In this document: positions 54,501 through 62,086 of the stretch, piece by piece
Layout of the letters: every line of letters starts with the position of its first letter
How positions within the stretch are numbered: position 1 is the stretch's first letter
NCBI RefSeq assembly: GCF_006265225.1
Contig: NZ_VDCS01000008.1
Location: 1 to 64,000 of the forward strand
Source of the DNA: Allotamlana fucoidanivorans
GTDB taxonomy: Bacteria > Bacteroidota > Bacteroidia > Flavobacteriales > Flavobacteriaceae
DNA: 64,000 nucleotides
Direction of reading: 5' to 3'
The notes under the pieces: model-generated
Told to the model about the DNA's origin: nothing
The model's input: the letters and a program-made list of their open reading frames with translations, nothing else
The model's database searches: none
Translations under genes and position numbers: made by a program

Positions 54501-54940
54501 CCAACAGTAACACCCCTTGAAATACTACCTGAGGTAGATAGCCCATCAAAGGGGATAAATTTTTTTGAAAAGTTAGGTTGTGACAGCTTGTAAAGTACAT
54601 CATTGTTGGCAGCACTTTCAACAATAATATTTTCGTCTAGTTGTTTGTAAGTCTTTGTTAAGAAATCAGGAAATTTTAAATAATCAATATAAACAGAATC
54701 TGTTTCTGGGAGTTTTTTAAAGCTTAGTAAGGCCTTAGCAAAATCTACCGAGTAAAAAGTAGAATCTATAACACGGCCAGATGTTGTTCTTACTGTAAAT
54801 GTGCTGGAATTAATACTAACACTATCTATTTGAATGTGGTCTTTTACCTCAAACGTTTTGGTTTTATAATTTGAAGGCAGATTCTGCGAATACCCAGAAA
54901 AACTAACAAGAACCAAAAGAATATAGGCAAAACATTTCAT
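51518..54940 (-). CDS. Large outer-membrane beta-barrel-like protein, 1140 aa
   Basis: An exported protein (MKCFAYILLVLVSFSGYSQ signal) of 1140 residues and no recognised enzyme motif. After an N-terminal beta region, GLSTSGSISRGVTVGNNQNS (about 134-153) begins a long series of alternating, aromatic-rich beta strands (for example FNINLGEDTSQTSIFAAGAI, KHNYGASFTLGSG) that reaches a C-terminal LKAYF ending in Phe, as in outer-membrane barrels. There is no TonB plug, OmpA or T9SS domain. The strand pattern resembles parts of very large Bacteroidota OMPs, but I cannot name a family. Monocistronic. Confidence 0.75.
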   Translation of the reverse strand: MKCFAYILLVLVSFSGYSQNLPSNYKTKTFEVKDHIQIDSVSINSSTFTVRTTSGRVIDSTFYSVDFAKALLSFKKLPETDSVYIDYLKFPDFLTKTYKQLDENIIVESAANNDVLYKLSQPNFSKKFIPFDGLSTSGSISRGVTVGNNQNSVLNSELDLQISGKLNHKVSLRASIQDANIPLQESGYSQRLDEFDQVFIELFSDQWNIRAGDIDLVNEHSYFSSFSKRVQGLNFNINLGEDTSQTSIFAAGAIVRGQFTTDQFTAQEGNQGPYKLKGPNGELFVLIVSGSETVYVNGVVAKRGEDQDYIIDYNAGEIIFNATFPITSEMRISVDYQYSERNYTRFVGFGGSTYSSEKLDIGVSVYSENDAKNQPLQQNLSEEQVDILKNAGDDETKMVAPSATRSDYNQNRILYRKDIINGNDIFVFSNNPDEELYSVTFSLIGDNKGDYILSSVNAISNIYEYAGPNQGNFAPVIQLVAPKKLQIAVVNGRYKPSNKTNIIFEAAGSQFDQNLFSTIDNNNNDGLAGKLKINQSLIHSETSWNLDLYTDNDYVSSNFRNVQGLYNVEFKRDWNLDQSTGRQIPRDFGDQFLTYSGLNLFHKEKGMISYQFQLLKFSNGFKGNRHVTNLNLKLNKFIISSNSSFLNTSSNTKTSNFIRSHNQLIYPLKKSWVGGKLSLENNEERIIHNDSLTPLSQQFKAYETFVGIGDSTKIFAEVGYKNRTNDSIRYNNLVKVNTSNTIYLKSKLIQNKNTNLSVFANYRTLKSKEADLKDENSINSRLQFSQKFFKQIILWHTIFETNSGTLPLQDFTYVEVEPGQGAYTWIDYNNNGIQELEEFELAQFQDQGKFIRVLLPNRVFVKTHQNRLSQTLTINPAQWAVSKSKSKLFWSHFYNQTSYLVDRKLKRNNNGFNLNPFKDDEDDLLGLLLNFRNVLFFNRGKQHYTSSYTYLKNTTRNVLSVGFIENSTQSHQLHFNHKIATNWLFNLLSAWHTNNSKSENFTSKNFNLKETRLNPKISYLFNNNSSFDIFYQRTNKNNTTGSLEQLKQHNYGASFTLGSGDKSAFNGIFNYFSNTYNGDTNTPVAYQILEGLQPGKNFTWSVLAQRKLTRFLDLNLNYFGRKTPTSKTIHTGSIQLKAYF

Positions 54941-55106
54941 CAGATAATTAAACTACAAAAAGTTTAAATTATTTTGCAGCACGGCTTGTTAAAACTGCTG
55001 TAAAATAATAGTGTAAAAGTAAGCTATTATTTATTTTAGCTGAAATTTAAAAGTTCAATGTCATTGGAAGCGCAACTCGGGCTGAGAACTTCAAATTTAA
55101 ACATAC

Positions 55107-55868
55107 ATGAAAATAATATCATATAACGTAAACGGTATAAGAGCCGCAATTAATAAAGGGTTTATAGATTGGGTTAAAGCCGCTAACCCAGATGTCATTT
55201 GTTTGCAAGAAATAAAGGCTATGAAAGAGCAATTAGACCTCGGTCTTTTTAAAGAGGTTGGCTATACGTATCAGTATTGGTTTAGTGCCGAAAAAAAAGG
55301 ATATAGCGGTGTGGCTATTTTAAGTAAAAAAGAACCCAAACATGTTGAGTATGGCACGGGAATTGCTTCAATGGATGCGGAAGGACGAAACCTACGCGTT
55401 GATTTTGAAGGGTTTTCGGTTATGAGCTTGTATTTACCTTCAGGCACGAATGATGCCAGACTGAATCATAAGTTAGAATACATGGATATGTTTCAAGACT
55501 ATATAAACAACCTTAAACAAAATATACCAAACTTGGTTATTTGTGGTGATTATAATATTTGTCATGAAGAAATAGACATTCATAACCCTAAAATGAAAGG
55601 TGTTTCAGGGTTTTTACCTGTAGAGCGAGAATGGATAGGAGGTTTTATAGATAGTGGATTCATTGACTCTTTCAGATATTTACATCCTGAACAACAACAA
55701 TATAGCTGGTGGAGTTATAGAGCAAATGCTAGAGCCAATAATAAGGGATGGCGTTTAGATTATGCTATGGTTTCGCAACCCCTACAAGAAAATATTAAAA
55801 GAGCCGTTATACTTACAGAAGCGGCTCATAGTGATCACTGTCCCATATTAGTAGAAATAGATAAATAA
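55107..55868 (+). CDS. xth: Exodeoxyribonuclease III (AP endonuclease)
   Basis: This enzyme cuts DNA at abasic sites and trims 3' ends in base-excision repair. The 253-residue protein has MKIISYNVNGIRAAINKGF (about 1-19), ICLQEIKAM (catalytic Glu about 36), VICGDYNICHEEIDIHNPK (Asp and Asn, about 144-162) and SDHCPI at the end (Asp-His). The length and start are normal. It lies 17 bases before the OmpA-like lipoprotein gene, with which it may share an mRNA. It complements MutY encoded later in the window. Confidence 0.95.
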   Translation: MKIISYNVNGIRAAINKGFIDWVKAANPDVICLQEIKAMKEQLDLGLFKEVGYTYQYWFSAEKKGYSGVAILSKKEPKHVEYGTGIASMDAEGRNLRVDFEGFSVMSLYLPSGTNDARLNHKLEYMDMFQDYINNLKQNIPNLVICGDYNICHEEIDIHNPKMKGVSGFLPVEREWIGGFIDSGFIDSFRYLHPEQQQYSWWSYRANARANNKGWRLDYAMVSQPLQENIKRAVILTEAAHSDHCPILVEIDK

Positions 55869-55885
55869 TTAATAAACTGAAAAAC

Positions 55886-56845
55886 ATGATAAAAAAGAGC
55901 GTATTTGCCTTATTAACAGTGCTGGTTTTAGCATCGTGTGTCTCTCCTAAAATATATAAAGATCTTGAAGCTAAATATGCCGATCTAAAAAATGAAAACA
56001 GAAAGCTTACAGAGGCTTATGAAGAGTTAATGTCGTCAAAAGCAGCTGCTGAACACGATTATAAAAGAACAAAAAAGGCTTATGATGAAGCGGTAGCACA
56101 GCGTGATAAATTGCAGGCTGATTATAATGCTACCAGTGCGAATTTAGAAAACTTGAAATCGTCTTATTCGGCTTTAGAAAAGAATAGCTCGGCGGCTATA
56201 TCGGCTAATTCTCAAAAAAACAGAGAATTGTTAGCAGAACTGGAAGCTAAAGAGCAGGCCTTATCTGCAGAAATTACCAGACTTGCGGTATTAAAAAAGG
56301 AACTGGAAGACCGTTCAAACCGTGTGGCAGAATTAGAAAGTCTTATTGCTGCTAAAGATGCTGCTATGAAATCGTTGAAAGATGCTATATCAAGTGCTTT
56401 AACAGATTTTGAAGGTAAAGGTTTAACGGTTGAACAGCGAGACGGTAAAGTGTATGTGTCTATGGAGAATAAGTTACTCTTCAACTCAGGAAGTTGGGCC
56501 GTTGGCTCAGAGGGTAGAAGAGCTGTTGAGCAATTAGGAAGTGTGCTTGCCCTGAATCCTGATATTGCTGTTTTAATAGAAGGTCATACCGATAATGTGC
56601 CATATAGTGGTAATGGTCCATTAACCAGCAATTGGGATTTGTCTACAAAACGAGCAACCTCTATTGTGAATATTTTAAATGAAAATTCAAGTATTAATCC
56701 AGAGAATTTAACAGCTGCGGGGCGTGGGGAGTTTGCGCCAATTGCAACCAATTCATCACCCATTGGAAGAGCGAAGAACAGACGTATTGAGGTTATTTTA
56801 ACACCTAAATTAGATGAGCTTTCTAAGCTGCTAAATGAGCAATAA
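55886..56845 (+). CDS. OmpA-family lipoprotein with coiled coil
   Basis: A peptidoglycan-binding outer-membrane lipoprotein of 319 residues. The signal MIKKSVFALLTVLVLASC has a lipobox (LASC, Cys 18). Residues about 25-165 form a long Lys/Glu/Ala coiled coil, followed by an OmpA domain (about 185-315) with IEGHTDNVPY (about 231-240; Asp and the later Arg contact peptidoglycan), LSTKRATSIVNIL (about 254) and GRGEFAPIATN. It probably spans from the membrane to the cell wall. A terminator follows. Confidence 0.9.
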   Translation: MIKKSVFALLTVLVLASCVSPKIYKDLEAKYADLKNENRKLTEAYEELMSSKAAAEHDYKRTKKAYDEAVAQRDKLQADYNATSANLENLKSSYSALEKNSSAAISANSQKNRELLAELEAKEQALSAEITRLAVLKKELEDRSNRVAELESLIAAKDAAMKSLKDAISSALTDFEGKGLTVEQRDGKVYVSMENKLLFNSGSWAVGSEGRRAVEQLGSVLALNPDIAVLIEGHTDNVPYSGNGPLTSNWDLSTKRATSIVNILNENSSINPENLTAAGRGEFAPIATNSSPIGRAKNRRIEVILTPKLDELSKLLNEQ

Positions 56846-56890
56846 TGTATAGAGATTTTTATCAAAGAAAATAAATAGAAGTTTTAATAA

Positions 56891-56926
56891 AAACCTTTCA
56901 AATTCTAGTAATTTTGAAAGGTTTTT
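56891..56926 (+). terminator. Terminator after the OmpA-like gene
   Basis: AAACCTTTCAAA (56891-56902) pairs with TTTGAAAGGTTT (56913-56924) around a 10-nt loop, followed by T. It lies 45 bases after the stop codon. Confidence 0.85.
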
Positions 56927-56981
56927 TATAATTGGCAGACATTTAATGAACGTATTTTTAAATGTCTTATAAAAATAGAAT

Positions 56982-58013
56982 ATGAAGTATACCACCATAC
57001 CAAATACCAGTATAAAAGTTAGTAAAATTTGTTTGGGAACCATGACTTTTGGTAATCAAAATACAGAAAGCGAAGGTCATCAGCAATTAGATTACGCATT
57101 TACACGAGGTGTGAATTTTATAGATACAGCCGAATTGTACCCTGTGCCAGCCAATGCCAAAACCCAAGGCGCTACAAGTAGAATTATAGGCACTTGGTTA
57201 AAAAACTCGGGTAAGAGAGATCAGGTAGTTATAGCTTCAAAAATAGCAGGACCAGGAGATTATACGGCTCATATACGAACCACTGGATTTAGTCCAAAAG
57301 CAATTGAAGAAGCTATTGATTCAGAATTACAGCGTTTACAGACAGATTATATTGATCTATATCAATTACATTGGCCAGAGCGCGATACGAATAGATTTGG
57401 GATACGTGATTTTAAGTTAGATACTCAATGGGTTGATAATGTTAATGAGGTGTTACGTAGTTTAGATACGCAGATTAAAGCAGGTAAAATTCGTCACGTA
57501 GGGCTGTCTAACGAAAACTCATGGGGAACCATGCGTTATTTACAGGAAGCAAAACAATACAATTTGCCAAGAATGCAAACCATTCAGAATGCTTATTCCT
57601 TAATTAATCGGGTGTTTGAAGGTGATTTAGCAGAAGTTTCTATGCGAGAGCATATAGGTTTATTAGCCTATTCGCCAATGGCATTTGGGGTGCTTTCGGG
57701 GAAATACATCAAAGGAACGGCTTTAAGCAATGCAAGACTTAAATTGTTTCCAAGATTTTCCAGATATAGTAGTGAAGCTAGTACCGAAGCCACTAAACGT
57801 TATTTAAAGATAGCCGAGGATAATAATATGACTTTGGCACAAATGAGCTTAGCTTTTGTAAACCAACAGCCGTTTGTAACCAGTAATATTATTGGTGCCA
57901 CTAATTTAGAACAACTTAAGGAAAATATAGCCAGTATTGAGGTAACACTTTCAGATGAGGTTTTACAGCAAATAAATGTAGTACACCAAGCTATACCTAA
58001 TCCAGCCACTTAA
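56982..58013 (+). CDS. Aldo/keto reductase (Tas-like)
   Basis: An NADP(H)-dependent oxidoreductase with a TIM barrel, 343 residues. It has VSKICLGTMTFGNQNTE (about 13-29), the catalytic NFIDTAELYPVP (Asp and Tyr, about 46-57), VVIASKIAGPG (Lys about 84), YQLHWPERDT (His about 125), and the cofactor-binding C-terminal loop near SNIIGATNLEQLKENI (about 304). The closest relatives by eye are Tas-type aldo/keto reductases. The physiological substrate is unknown. It is monocistronic between two terminators. Confidence 0.9.
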   Translation: MKYTTIPNTSIKVSKICLGTMTFGNQNTESEGHQQLDYAFTRGVNFIDTAELYPVPANAKTQGATSRIIGTWLKNSGKRDQVVIASKIAGPGDYTAHIRTTGFSPKAIEEAIDSELQRLQTDYIDLYQLHWPERDTNRFGIRDFKLDTQWVDNVNEVLRSLDTQIKAGKIRHVGLSNENSWGTMRYLQEAKQYNLPRMQTIQNAYSLINRVFEGDLAEVSMREHIGLLAYSPMAFGVLSGKYIKGTALSNARLKLFPRFSRYSSEASTEATKRYLKIAEDNNMTLAQMSLAFVNQQPFVTSNIIGATNLEQLKENIASIEVTLSDEVLQQINVVHQAIPNPAT

Positions 58014-58039
58014 AAAAGTTTATAAGCCTAATAAAAACA

Positions 58040-58073
58040 AAAAACCCTTAACTAGTATCAGCTAAGGGTTTTT
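58040..58073 (+). terminator. Bidirectional terminator between aldo/keto reductase and rng
   Basis: AAAAACCCTTA (58040-58050) pairs with TAAGGGTTTTT (58063-58073) with inner AG/CT extension. It fills the gap between two convergent genes. Confidence 0.85.
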
Positions 58074-58074
58074 G

Positions 58075-59619
58075 TTATTTGATTTTATCACCATTTTTAT
58101 CAAAAAAGTGATATTCTAAATATGTGTAAGCATCACGGGGTAATATTTTAACCCACTTTTTGTGTTCTAAAAACCATTTAGAACGAATAGATGGAAAGCC
58201 TTTTGTTAAAAAGGCTGCTATAAAAGGATGTGTGTTTAGGGTCACCTTTTTATAGTCTTTTTTTAATAGTTTTTCAAGATCATGGGTGATGGTTTGCACC
58301 AATCCTATGGGTGCTTCAACCTCTGAACCATTTAGGTTATTAGGGTTTTCTTCACGCGTTTTTATGTTCATCTCAGGGCGAACTCGTTGTCTTGTTATTT
58401 GTATCAATCCAAACTTGCTAGGCGGCAATATTTTGTGTTTAGCTCTATCGTCCTTCATTTCATCACGAAGAAAGTTAAAGAGTTTTTGCCTGTTTTCAGC
58501 ATTGGTCATATCAATGAAGTCTACTACAATAATACCCCCCATATCACGTAAACGCAATTGGCGCGCAATTTCAGCAGCAGCTATTAAATTGACTTCCAGT
58601 GCTGTATCCTCTTGACTATTGGCTTTATTTGATCGATTACCGCTATTCACGTCAATAACATGAAGGGCTTCGGTGTGTTCAATTACCAAATACGCACCTT
58701 TCGCCATAGATACAGTTTTGCCAAACGAGGTTTTTATTTGACGTTCTATTCCAAATTTTTCAAATATGGGAACTTTTGATTGATACAATTTAACTATTGA
58801 TTCTTTTTTTGGTGCAATTTCTTGCAAATAATCTTTGATTTGATAATATAACTCTTCATCATCAACAGTAATGCCTGTAAAGGTGTCATTGAATATATCT
58901 CTTAAAATAGAAGAAGCTTTATTCATTTCGCCTAATACTTTACTGGGGTGGTGAGCTTTATGTAGCTTTTTGCACATTGCTGTCCATCGACTGAGCAAAT
59001 GTTGCAAATCTTTATCTAGCTCAGCTACTTTTTTGCCTTGTGCTACGGTACGTACAATTACGCCAAAACCTTGGGGAGTGATACTCTTTACCAGGCGTTT
59101 TAGGCGGTCTTTTTCATCGCGGTCTTCTATTTTTTGTGAAATAGAAATGCGGTTTGAAAAAGGAACTAAAACAATATATCGACCAGCTATAGAAAGCTCA
59201 GAACTTATTCTTGGTCCTTTGGTTGATATAGGTTCTTTTACTATTTGTACCAATAGCGACTGATTAGATTTTAAGACATCGGCAATTTTACCGTCTTTCT
59301 CAATATCTTTTTCAAATGGGAAATCTTTTAAAGAAAAATCTTTTAGTTTACCTGTGCTTACACGTTTAATGAATTTTAAAAGAGAAGGTAGCTTTGGCCC
59401 TAAATCATGATAGTGCAAAAAGGCATCTTTATCATAACCTACATTTACAAATGCAGCATTTAGTCCAGGAACCGCTTTTCGTATTTTGGCTATAAACACA
59501 TCACCAACAGAAAAGTTGTTACTATCTTCATCCTTTTGTAATTCAATGAGTTTTCCATCTTTTAATAAGGCAAAATCAACATTTTCGGAACTAGATCTAA
59601 TGATCAATTCTTTATCCAT
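58075..59619 (-). CDS. rng: Ribonuclease E/G
   Basis: This endoribonuclease matures rRNA ends and turns over mRNA. The 514-residue protein has an S1 domain (about 35-130; VGDVFIAKIRKAVPGLNAAF), the phosphate sensor region and the DNase I-like catalytic region with HVIDVNSGNRS (about 326) and IVVDFIDMTNAENRQKLFNF (about 364-383), whose Asp residues bind Mg2+. There is no long C-terminal degradosome scaffold, so it is the short RNase G form. It is monocistronic with a 250-base upstream region containing a 14-base tandem repeat. Confidence 0.95.
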   Translation of the reverse strand: MDKELIIRSSSENVDFALLKDGKLIELQKDEDSNNFSVGDVFIAKIRKAVPGLNAAFVNVGYDKDAFLHYHDLGPKLPSLLKFIKRVSTGKLKDFSLKDFPFEKDIEKDGKIADVLKSNQSLLVQIVKEPISTKGPRISSELSIAGRYIVLVPFSNRISISQKIEDRDEKDRLKRLVKSITPQGFGVIVRTVAQGKKVAELDKDLQHLLSRWTAMCKKLHKAHHPSKVLGEMNKASSILRDIFNDTFTGITVDDEELYYQIKDYLQEIAPKKESIVKLYQSKVPIFEKFGIERQIKTSFGKTVSMAKGAYLVIEHTEALHVIDVNSGNRSNKANSQEDTALEVNLIAAAEIARQLRLRDMGGIIVVDFIDMTNAENRQKLFNFLRDEMKDDRAKHKILPPSKFGLIQITRQRVRPEMNIKTREENPNNLNGSEVEAPIGLVQTITHDLEKLLKKDYKKVTLNTHPFIAAFLTKGFPSIRSKWFLEHKKWVKILPRDAYTYLEYHFFDKNGDKIK

Positions 59620-59690
59620 TGTGTTAATTTTTATCCATACTTTTCAGTGAATAGTTAAAAGTTAATCGTTAATGGCGTTACTGCCAATAA

Positions 59691-59718
59691 CTAATAACCA
59701 ATTGCTAATAACCAAATG
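59691..59718. repeat. Two 14-base tandem repeats upstream of rng
   Basis: CTAATAACCAATTG and CTAATAACCAAATG lie head to tail, 72 bases upstream of the rng start. The gap from rng to the small basic gene (59620-59873) otherwise holds no reading frame. The repeat could be a regulatory or mRNA-processing site of rng or chance in AT-rich DNA. Confidence 0.4.
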
Positions 59719-59841
59719 GTACAGATGGATTATACATTATTTTTTGTCACAGGATTTTTATCCGTGGAGCTCAAAATACATCGTTAAAATGCTAAAAAAT
59801 TTAAGAGCTCATGTCAAAGAACTTTGTTGTTTTTCAAATCA

Positions 59842-59870
59842 AAAAAAGTAGTTAACCTAACTACTTTTTT
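59842..59870 (-). terminator. Terminator of the small basic protein gene
   Basis: AAAAAAGTAGTTA (59842-59854) pairs with TAACTACTTTTTT (59858-59870) around a 3-nt loop. On the minus strand it lies 3 bases after the stop at 59874 and ends in T. The tight placement supports the reality of that short gene. Confidence 0.85.
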
Positions 59871-59873
59871 GAT

Positions 59874-59966
59874 TTATTTTTTCTTTTTGTGACGGTTAGC
59901 GCGTCTACGTTTCTTACGTTTGTGAGTCGCTACCTTATGTCTTTTACGTTTTTTACCACTTGGCAT
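59874..59966 (-). CDS. 30-residue very basic protein, probably ribosomal
   Basis: The minus-strand ATG at 59966 opens a 31-codon frame including TAA: MPSGKKRKRHKVATHKRKKR and then RRANRHKKKK. Of 30 residues, 20 or more are Lys, Arg or His. It lies between hup (62 bases upstream) and a perfect terminator, so it is probably on the hup mRNA. Very similar short proteins occur next to hup/rng in other Bacteroidota as I recall. The KxxHKxxKxRR pattern resembles the AURKAIP1/COX24 domain of small-subunit proteins (bS22, mS38). A ribosomal role is inferred, not shown. Confidence 0.8.
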   Translation of the reverse strand: MPSGKKRKRHKVATHKRKKRRRANRHKKKK

Positions 59967-60028
59967 AAATAGTGTCTTTTTTAAATTAATAATTCGTTTT
60001 AATGCTGAACCTGACTAGCAGGTGTGTT

Positions 60029-60319
60029 TTATTTAACGTCTACATTTGTTTTAACGCCTTCAACAAATACTTTGGCAGGCTTAAATGCAGGAATGTTATG
60101 TGCTGGTATTTTAATGGTTGTGTTCTTAGAAATATTTCTTCCTGTTTTTTCTGCTCTTGTTTTAATGATAAAGCTTCCAAAACCTCTTAAGTAAACATTA
60201 TCACCACCTTCTAAAGAAGTTTTTACTTCTTCCATGAATGTTTCAACAGTTGCTTGAACATCACCTTTTTCAATTCCTAATTTCTCAGAAATTTTTGCTA
60301 CTAAATCAGCCTTCGTCAT
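60029..60319 (-). CDS. hup: HU-family DNA-binding protein
   Basis: This histone-like dimer bends and compacts DNA. The 96-residue protein begins MTKADLVAKISEKLGIEKGD and carries the beta-arm region GFGSFIIKTRAEKTGRNIS (about 47-65) and IKIPAHNIPAFKPAK (about 69-83), with Pro in the DNA-intercalating position. It is slightly longer than E. coli HU. It has its own TATATTTG promoter element, divergent from mutY. Downstream on the same strand is the small basic protein gene. Confidence 0.95.
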   Translation of the reverse strand: MTKADLVAKISEKLGIEKGDVQATVETFMEEVKTSLEGGDNVYLRGFGSFIIKTRAEKTGRNISKNTTIKIPAHNIPAFKPAKVFVEGVKTNVDVK

Positions 60320-60362
60320 TTTAATATTATATTTTGGGTTACTATAAATTCTAAAAGGGATG

Positions 60363-60370
60363 CAAATATA
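60363..60370 (-). promoter_or_regulatory. Putative -7 element of hup
   Basis: The minus strand reads TATATTTG, matching TAnnTTTG, 43 bases before the hup ATG. Confidence 0.45.
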
Positions 60371-60428
60371 GGAATTTAATATTCAATATTTCAAACCTAA
60401 TTCACTAAAATTTAATATAATAAACGTT

Positions 60429-60436
60429 TATTTTTG
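60429..60436 (+). promoter_or_regulatory. Putative -7 element of mutY
   Basis: TATTTTTG matches TAnnTTTG and overlaps the TTG that opens the mutY frame, so translation must start downstream, at the ATG at 60458. Confidence 0.45.
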
Positions 60437-60457
60437 TTCGCCCTATTACAATCATGT

Positions 60458-61501
60458 ATGCAATTTTCTAAAAAGTTAATTAATTGGTATTCAGTTAATA
60501 AGAGAGTTTTGCCTTGGCGAGAGACTAAAAACCCCTATTATATTTGGTTGTCTGAAATTATTTTGCAGCAAACACAGGTTAAGCAAGGTTTACCATATTA
60601 TGAAGCTTTTGTCGCACAATATCCTACTGTTTTTGATTTGGCAAATGCCGAAGAAAGAGAGGTCCTTAAATTGTGGCAAGGCTTAGGATATTACTCGAGA
60701 GCAAGAAATTTACATGCTTCTGCAAAGCATGTGGTTAATGCGTTAAAAGGTGAGTTTCCAAAAACATACAAAGAACTCCTTAACTTAAAAGGTGTTGGTG
60801 ATTATACGGCAAGCGCCATAGCGTCTATTTGTTATAATGAACCAACGGCGGTAGTTGATGGTAATGTATACAGAGTCTTATCTCGCTATTTTGCCATTTG
60901 CACACCCACAAATGGATCAAAGGGTGTTAAGGAGTTTAAACTATTGGCTCAAGAATTAATTGACCAAGATAATCCTGCCGAATTCAATCAAGCCATAATG
61001 GAATTTGGTGCTACTTGGTGCACACCTAAAAATCCGAAATGTATAAGTTGTGTATTTCAAGATAGCTGTTTGGCGTTTGCTCATAATAAGGTAGAAGATT
61101 ATCCGGTTAAAATAAAGTCAGCAAAGGCAAAGGTTAAATATTTCAATTTTCTGGTATTTATTTCTGATGATGGCAATACCATTATAGAAAGACGGAAAGG
61201 CAAAGGTATTTGGCAGAATTTATATCAATTTCCATTGGTAGAAACCAAGAAAGCTGTTGATTATACAACCTTTAGGAATCAAATAGAACAGCATCATTTA
61301 TTGAAAAACATACCATTTAAATTGTCACTATATAATTCAGAGGCTATTGTGCACAAGCTGTCTCACCAACATTTATACACTAAGTTTTGGATTGTTAACG
61401 TTAATAGACTTCATGCCGAAGGCATTTCTGTTAATGATATAGAACAATTTGCAGTGCCTGTTTTAATTGGTAAGTTTATTGATGCTTTTAATTTTAAGTA
61501 G
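60458..61501 (+). CDS. mutY: A/G-specific adenine DNA glycosylase
   Basis: This enzyme removes adenine mispaired with 8-oxoguanine. It has 347 residues from the ATG at 60458 (MQFSKKLINWYSVNKRVLPW); the frame opens 8 codons earlier at a TTG inside the promoter. Motifs: LSEIILQQTQV (catalytic Glu about 35), the helix-hairpin-helix LKGVGDYTASAIASIC (about 111-126) with VVDGNVYR (catalytic Asp about 136), and the 4Fe-4S ligands CTPKNPKCISCVFQDSC (C-x6-C-x2-C-x5-C). The C-terminus is a Nudix-like 8-oxoG reader. It is followed by ssb. Confidence 0.96.
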   Translation: MQFSKKLINWYSVNKRVLPWRETKNPYYIWLSEIILQQTQVKQGLPYYEAFVAQYPTVFDLANAEEREVLKLWQGLGYYSRARNLHASAKHVVNALKGEFPKTYKELLNLKGVGDYTASAIASICYNEPTAVVDGNVYRVLSRYFAICTPTNGSKGVKEFKLLAQELIDQDNPAEFNQAIMEFGATWCTPKNPKCISCVFQDSCLAFAHNKVEDYPVKIKSAKAKVKYFNFLVFISDDGNTIIERRKGKGIWQNLYQFPLVETKKAVDYTTFRNQIEQHHLLKNIPFKLSLYNSEAIVHKLSHQHLYTKFWIVNVNRLHAEGISVNDIEQFAVPVLIGKFIDAFNFK

Positions 61502-61558
61502 TTTCCTAATCACAATCATATTTTTTTATTAATTTTAAAAAAATGAAAAGCAATTGAC

Positions 61559-61566
61559 TAATTTTG
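61559..61566 (+). promoter_or_regulatory. Putative -7 element of ssb
   Basis: TAATTTTG matches TAnnTTTG and lies 21 bases before the ssb ATG at 61588. Confidence 0.4.
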
Positions 61567-61587
61567 TTTTTCAAATTATAAAACATT

Positions 61588-62037
61588 ATGTCAGGAACTT
61601 TAAATAAAGTTATGTTAATTGGTCATTTAGGTGATGAAGTCAAAATGCACTATTTTGAAGGTGGTGGTTGTGTAGGACGTTTTCCTTTAGCAACTAACGA
61701 AACCTATACCAATAAGCAAACCAATGAACGTATTACCAATACAGAATGGCATAATATAGTGGTGCGAAATAAGGCTGCTGAAATTTGTGAAAAATATTTG
61801 ACCAAAGGTGATAAGGTGTATATTGAAGGGCGGTTGAAAACAAGAAAATGGACTGATGATAAAGGTAATGAGCGTTACTCAACAGAAATTCAGTGTAATG
61901 ATTTTACGTTTCTTTCTACAAAGCGGGAAAGTGAGAATAACGCTCAAAATACAGCTTCGGTACAGCCTACTAACGTGTCCAAGTCAACTGAAAACTTTGA
62001 GCCTTTAGTTGATGATAATGATGATCTTCCTTTTTAA
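61588..62037 (+). CDS. ssb: Single-stranded DNA-binding protein
   Basis: This protein coats single-stranded DNA in replication and repair. The 149-residue protein has an N-terminal OB fold (about 1-108; LNKVMLIGHLGDEV, then ITNTEWHNIVVRNKAAEICE), a short flexible linker, and the acidic tip DDNDDLPF at the end, which recruits partner proteins. It lies 86 bases after mutY and 49 bases before gldE. The order mutY-ssb-gldE-gldD is the one known from Flavobacterium. Confidence 0.96.
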   Translation: MSGTLNKVMLIGHLGDEVKMHYFEGGGCVGRFPLATNETYTNKQTNERITNTEWHNIVVRNKAAEICEKYLTKGDKVYIEGRLKTRKWTDDKGNERYSTEIQCNDFTFLSTKRESENNAQNTASVQPTNVSKSTENFEPLVDDNDDLPF

Positions 62038-62086
62038 TTGATGGTAGCGTATTATCAAAAATCTATGTTTAATTAAAGTGTGTTTT

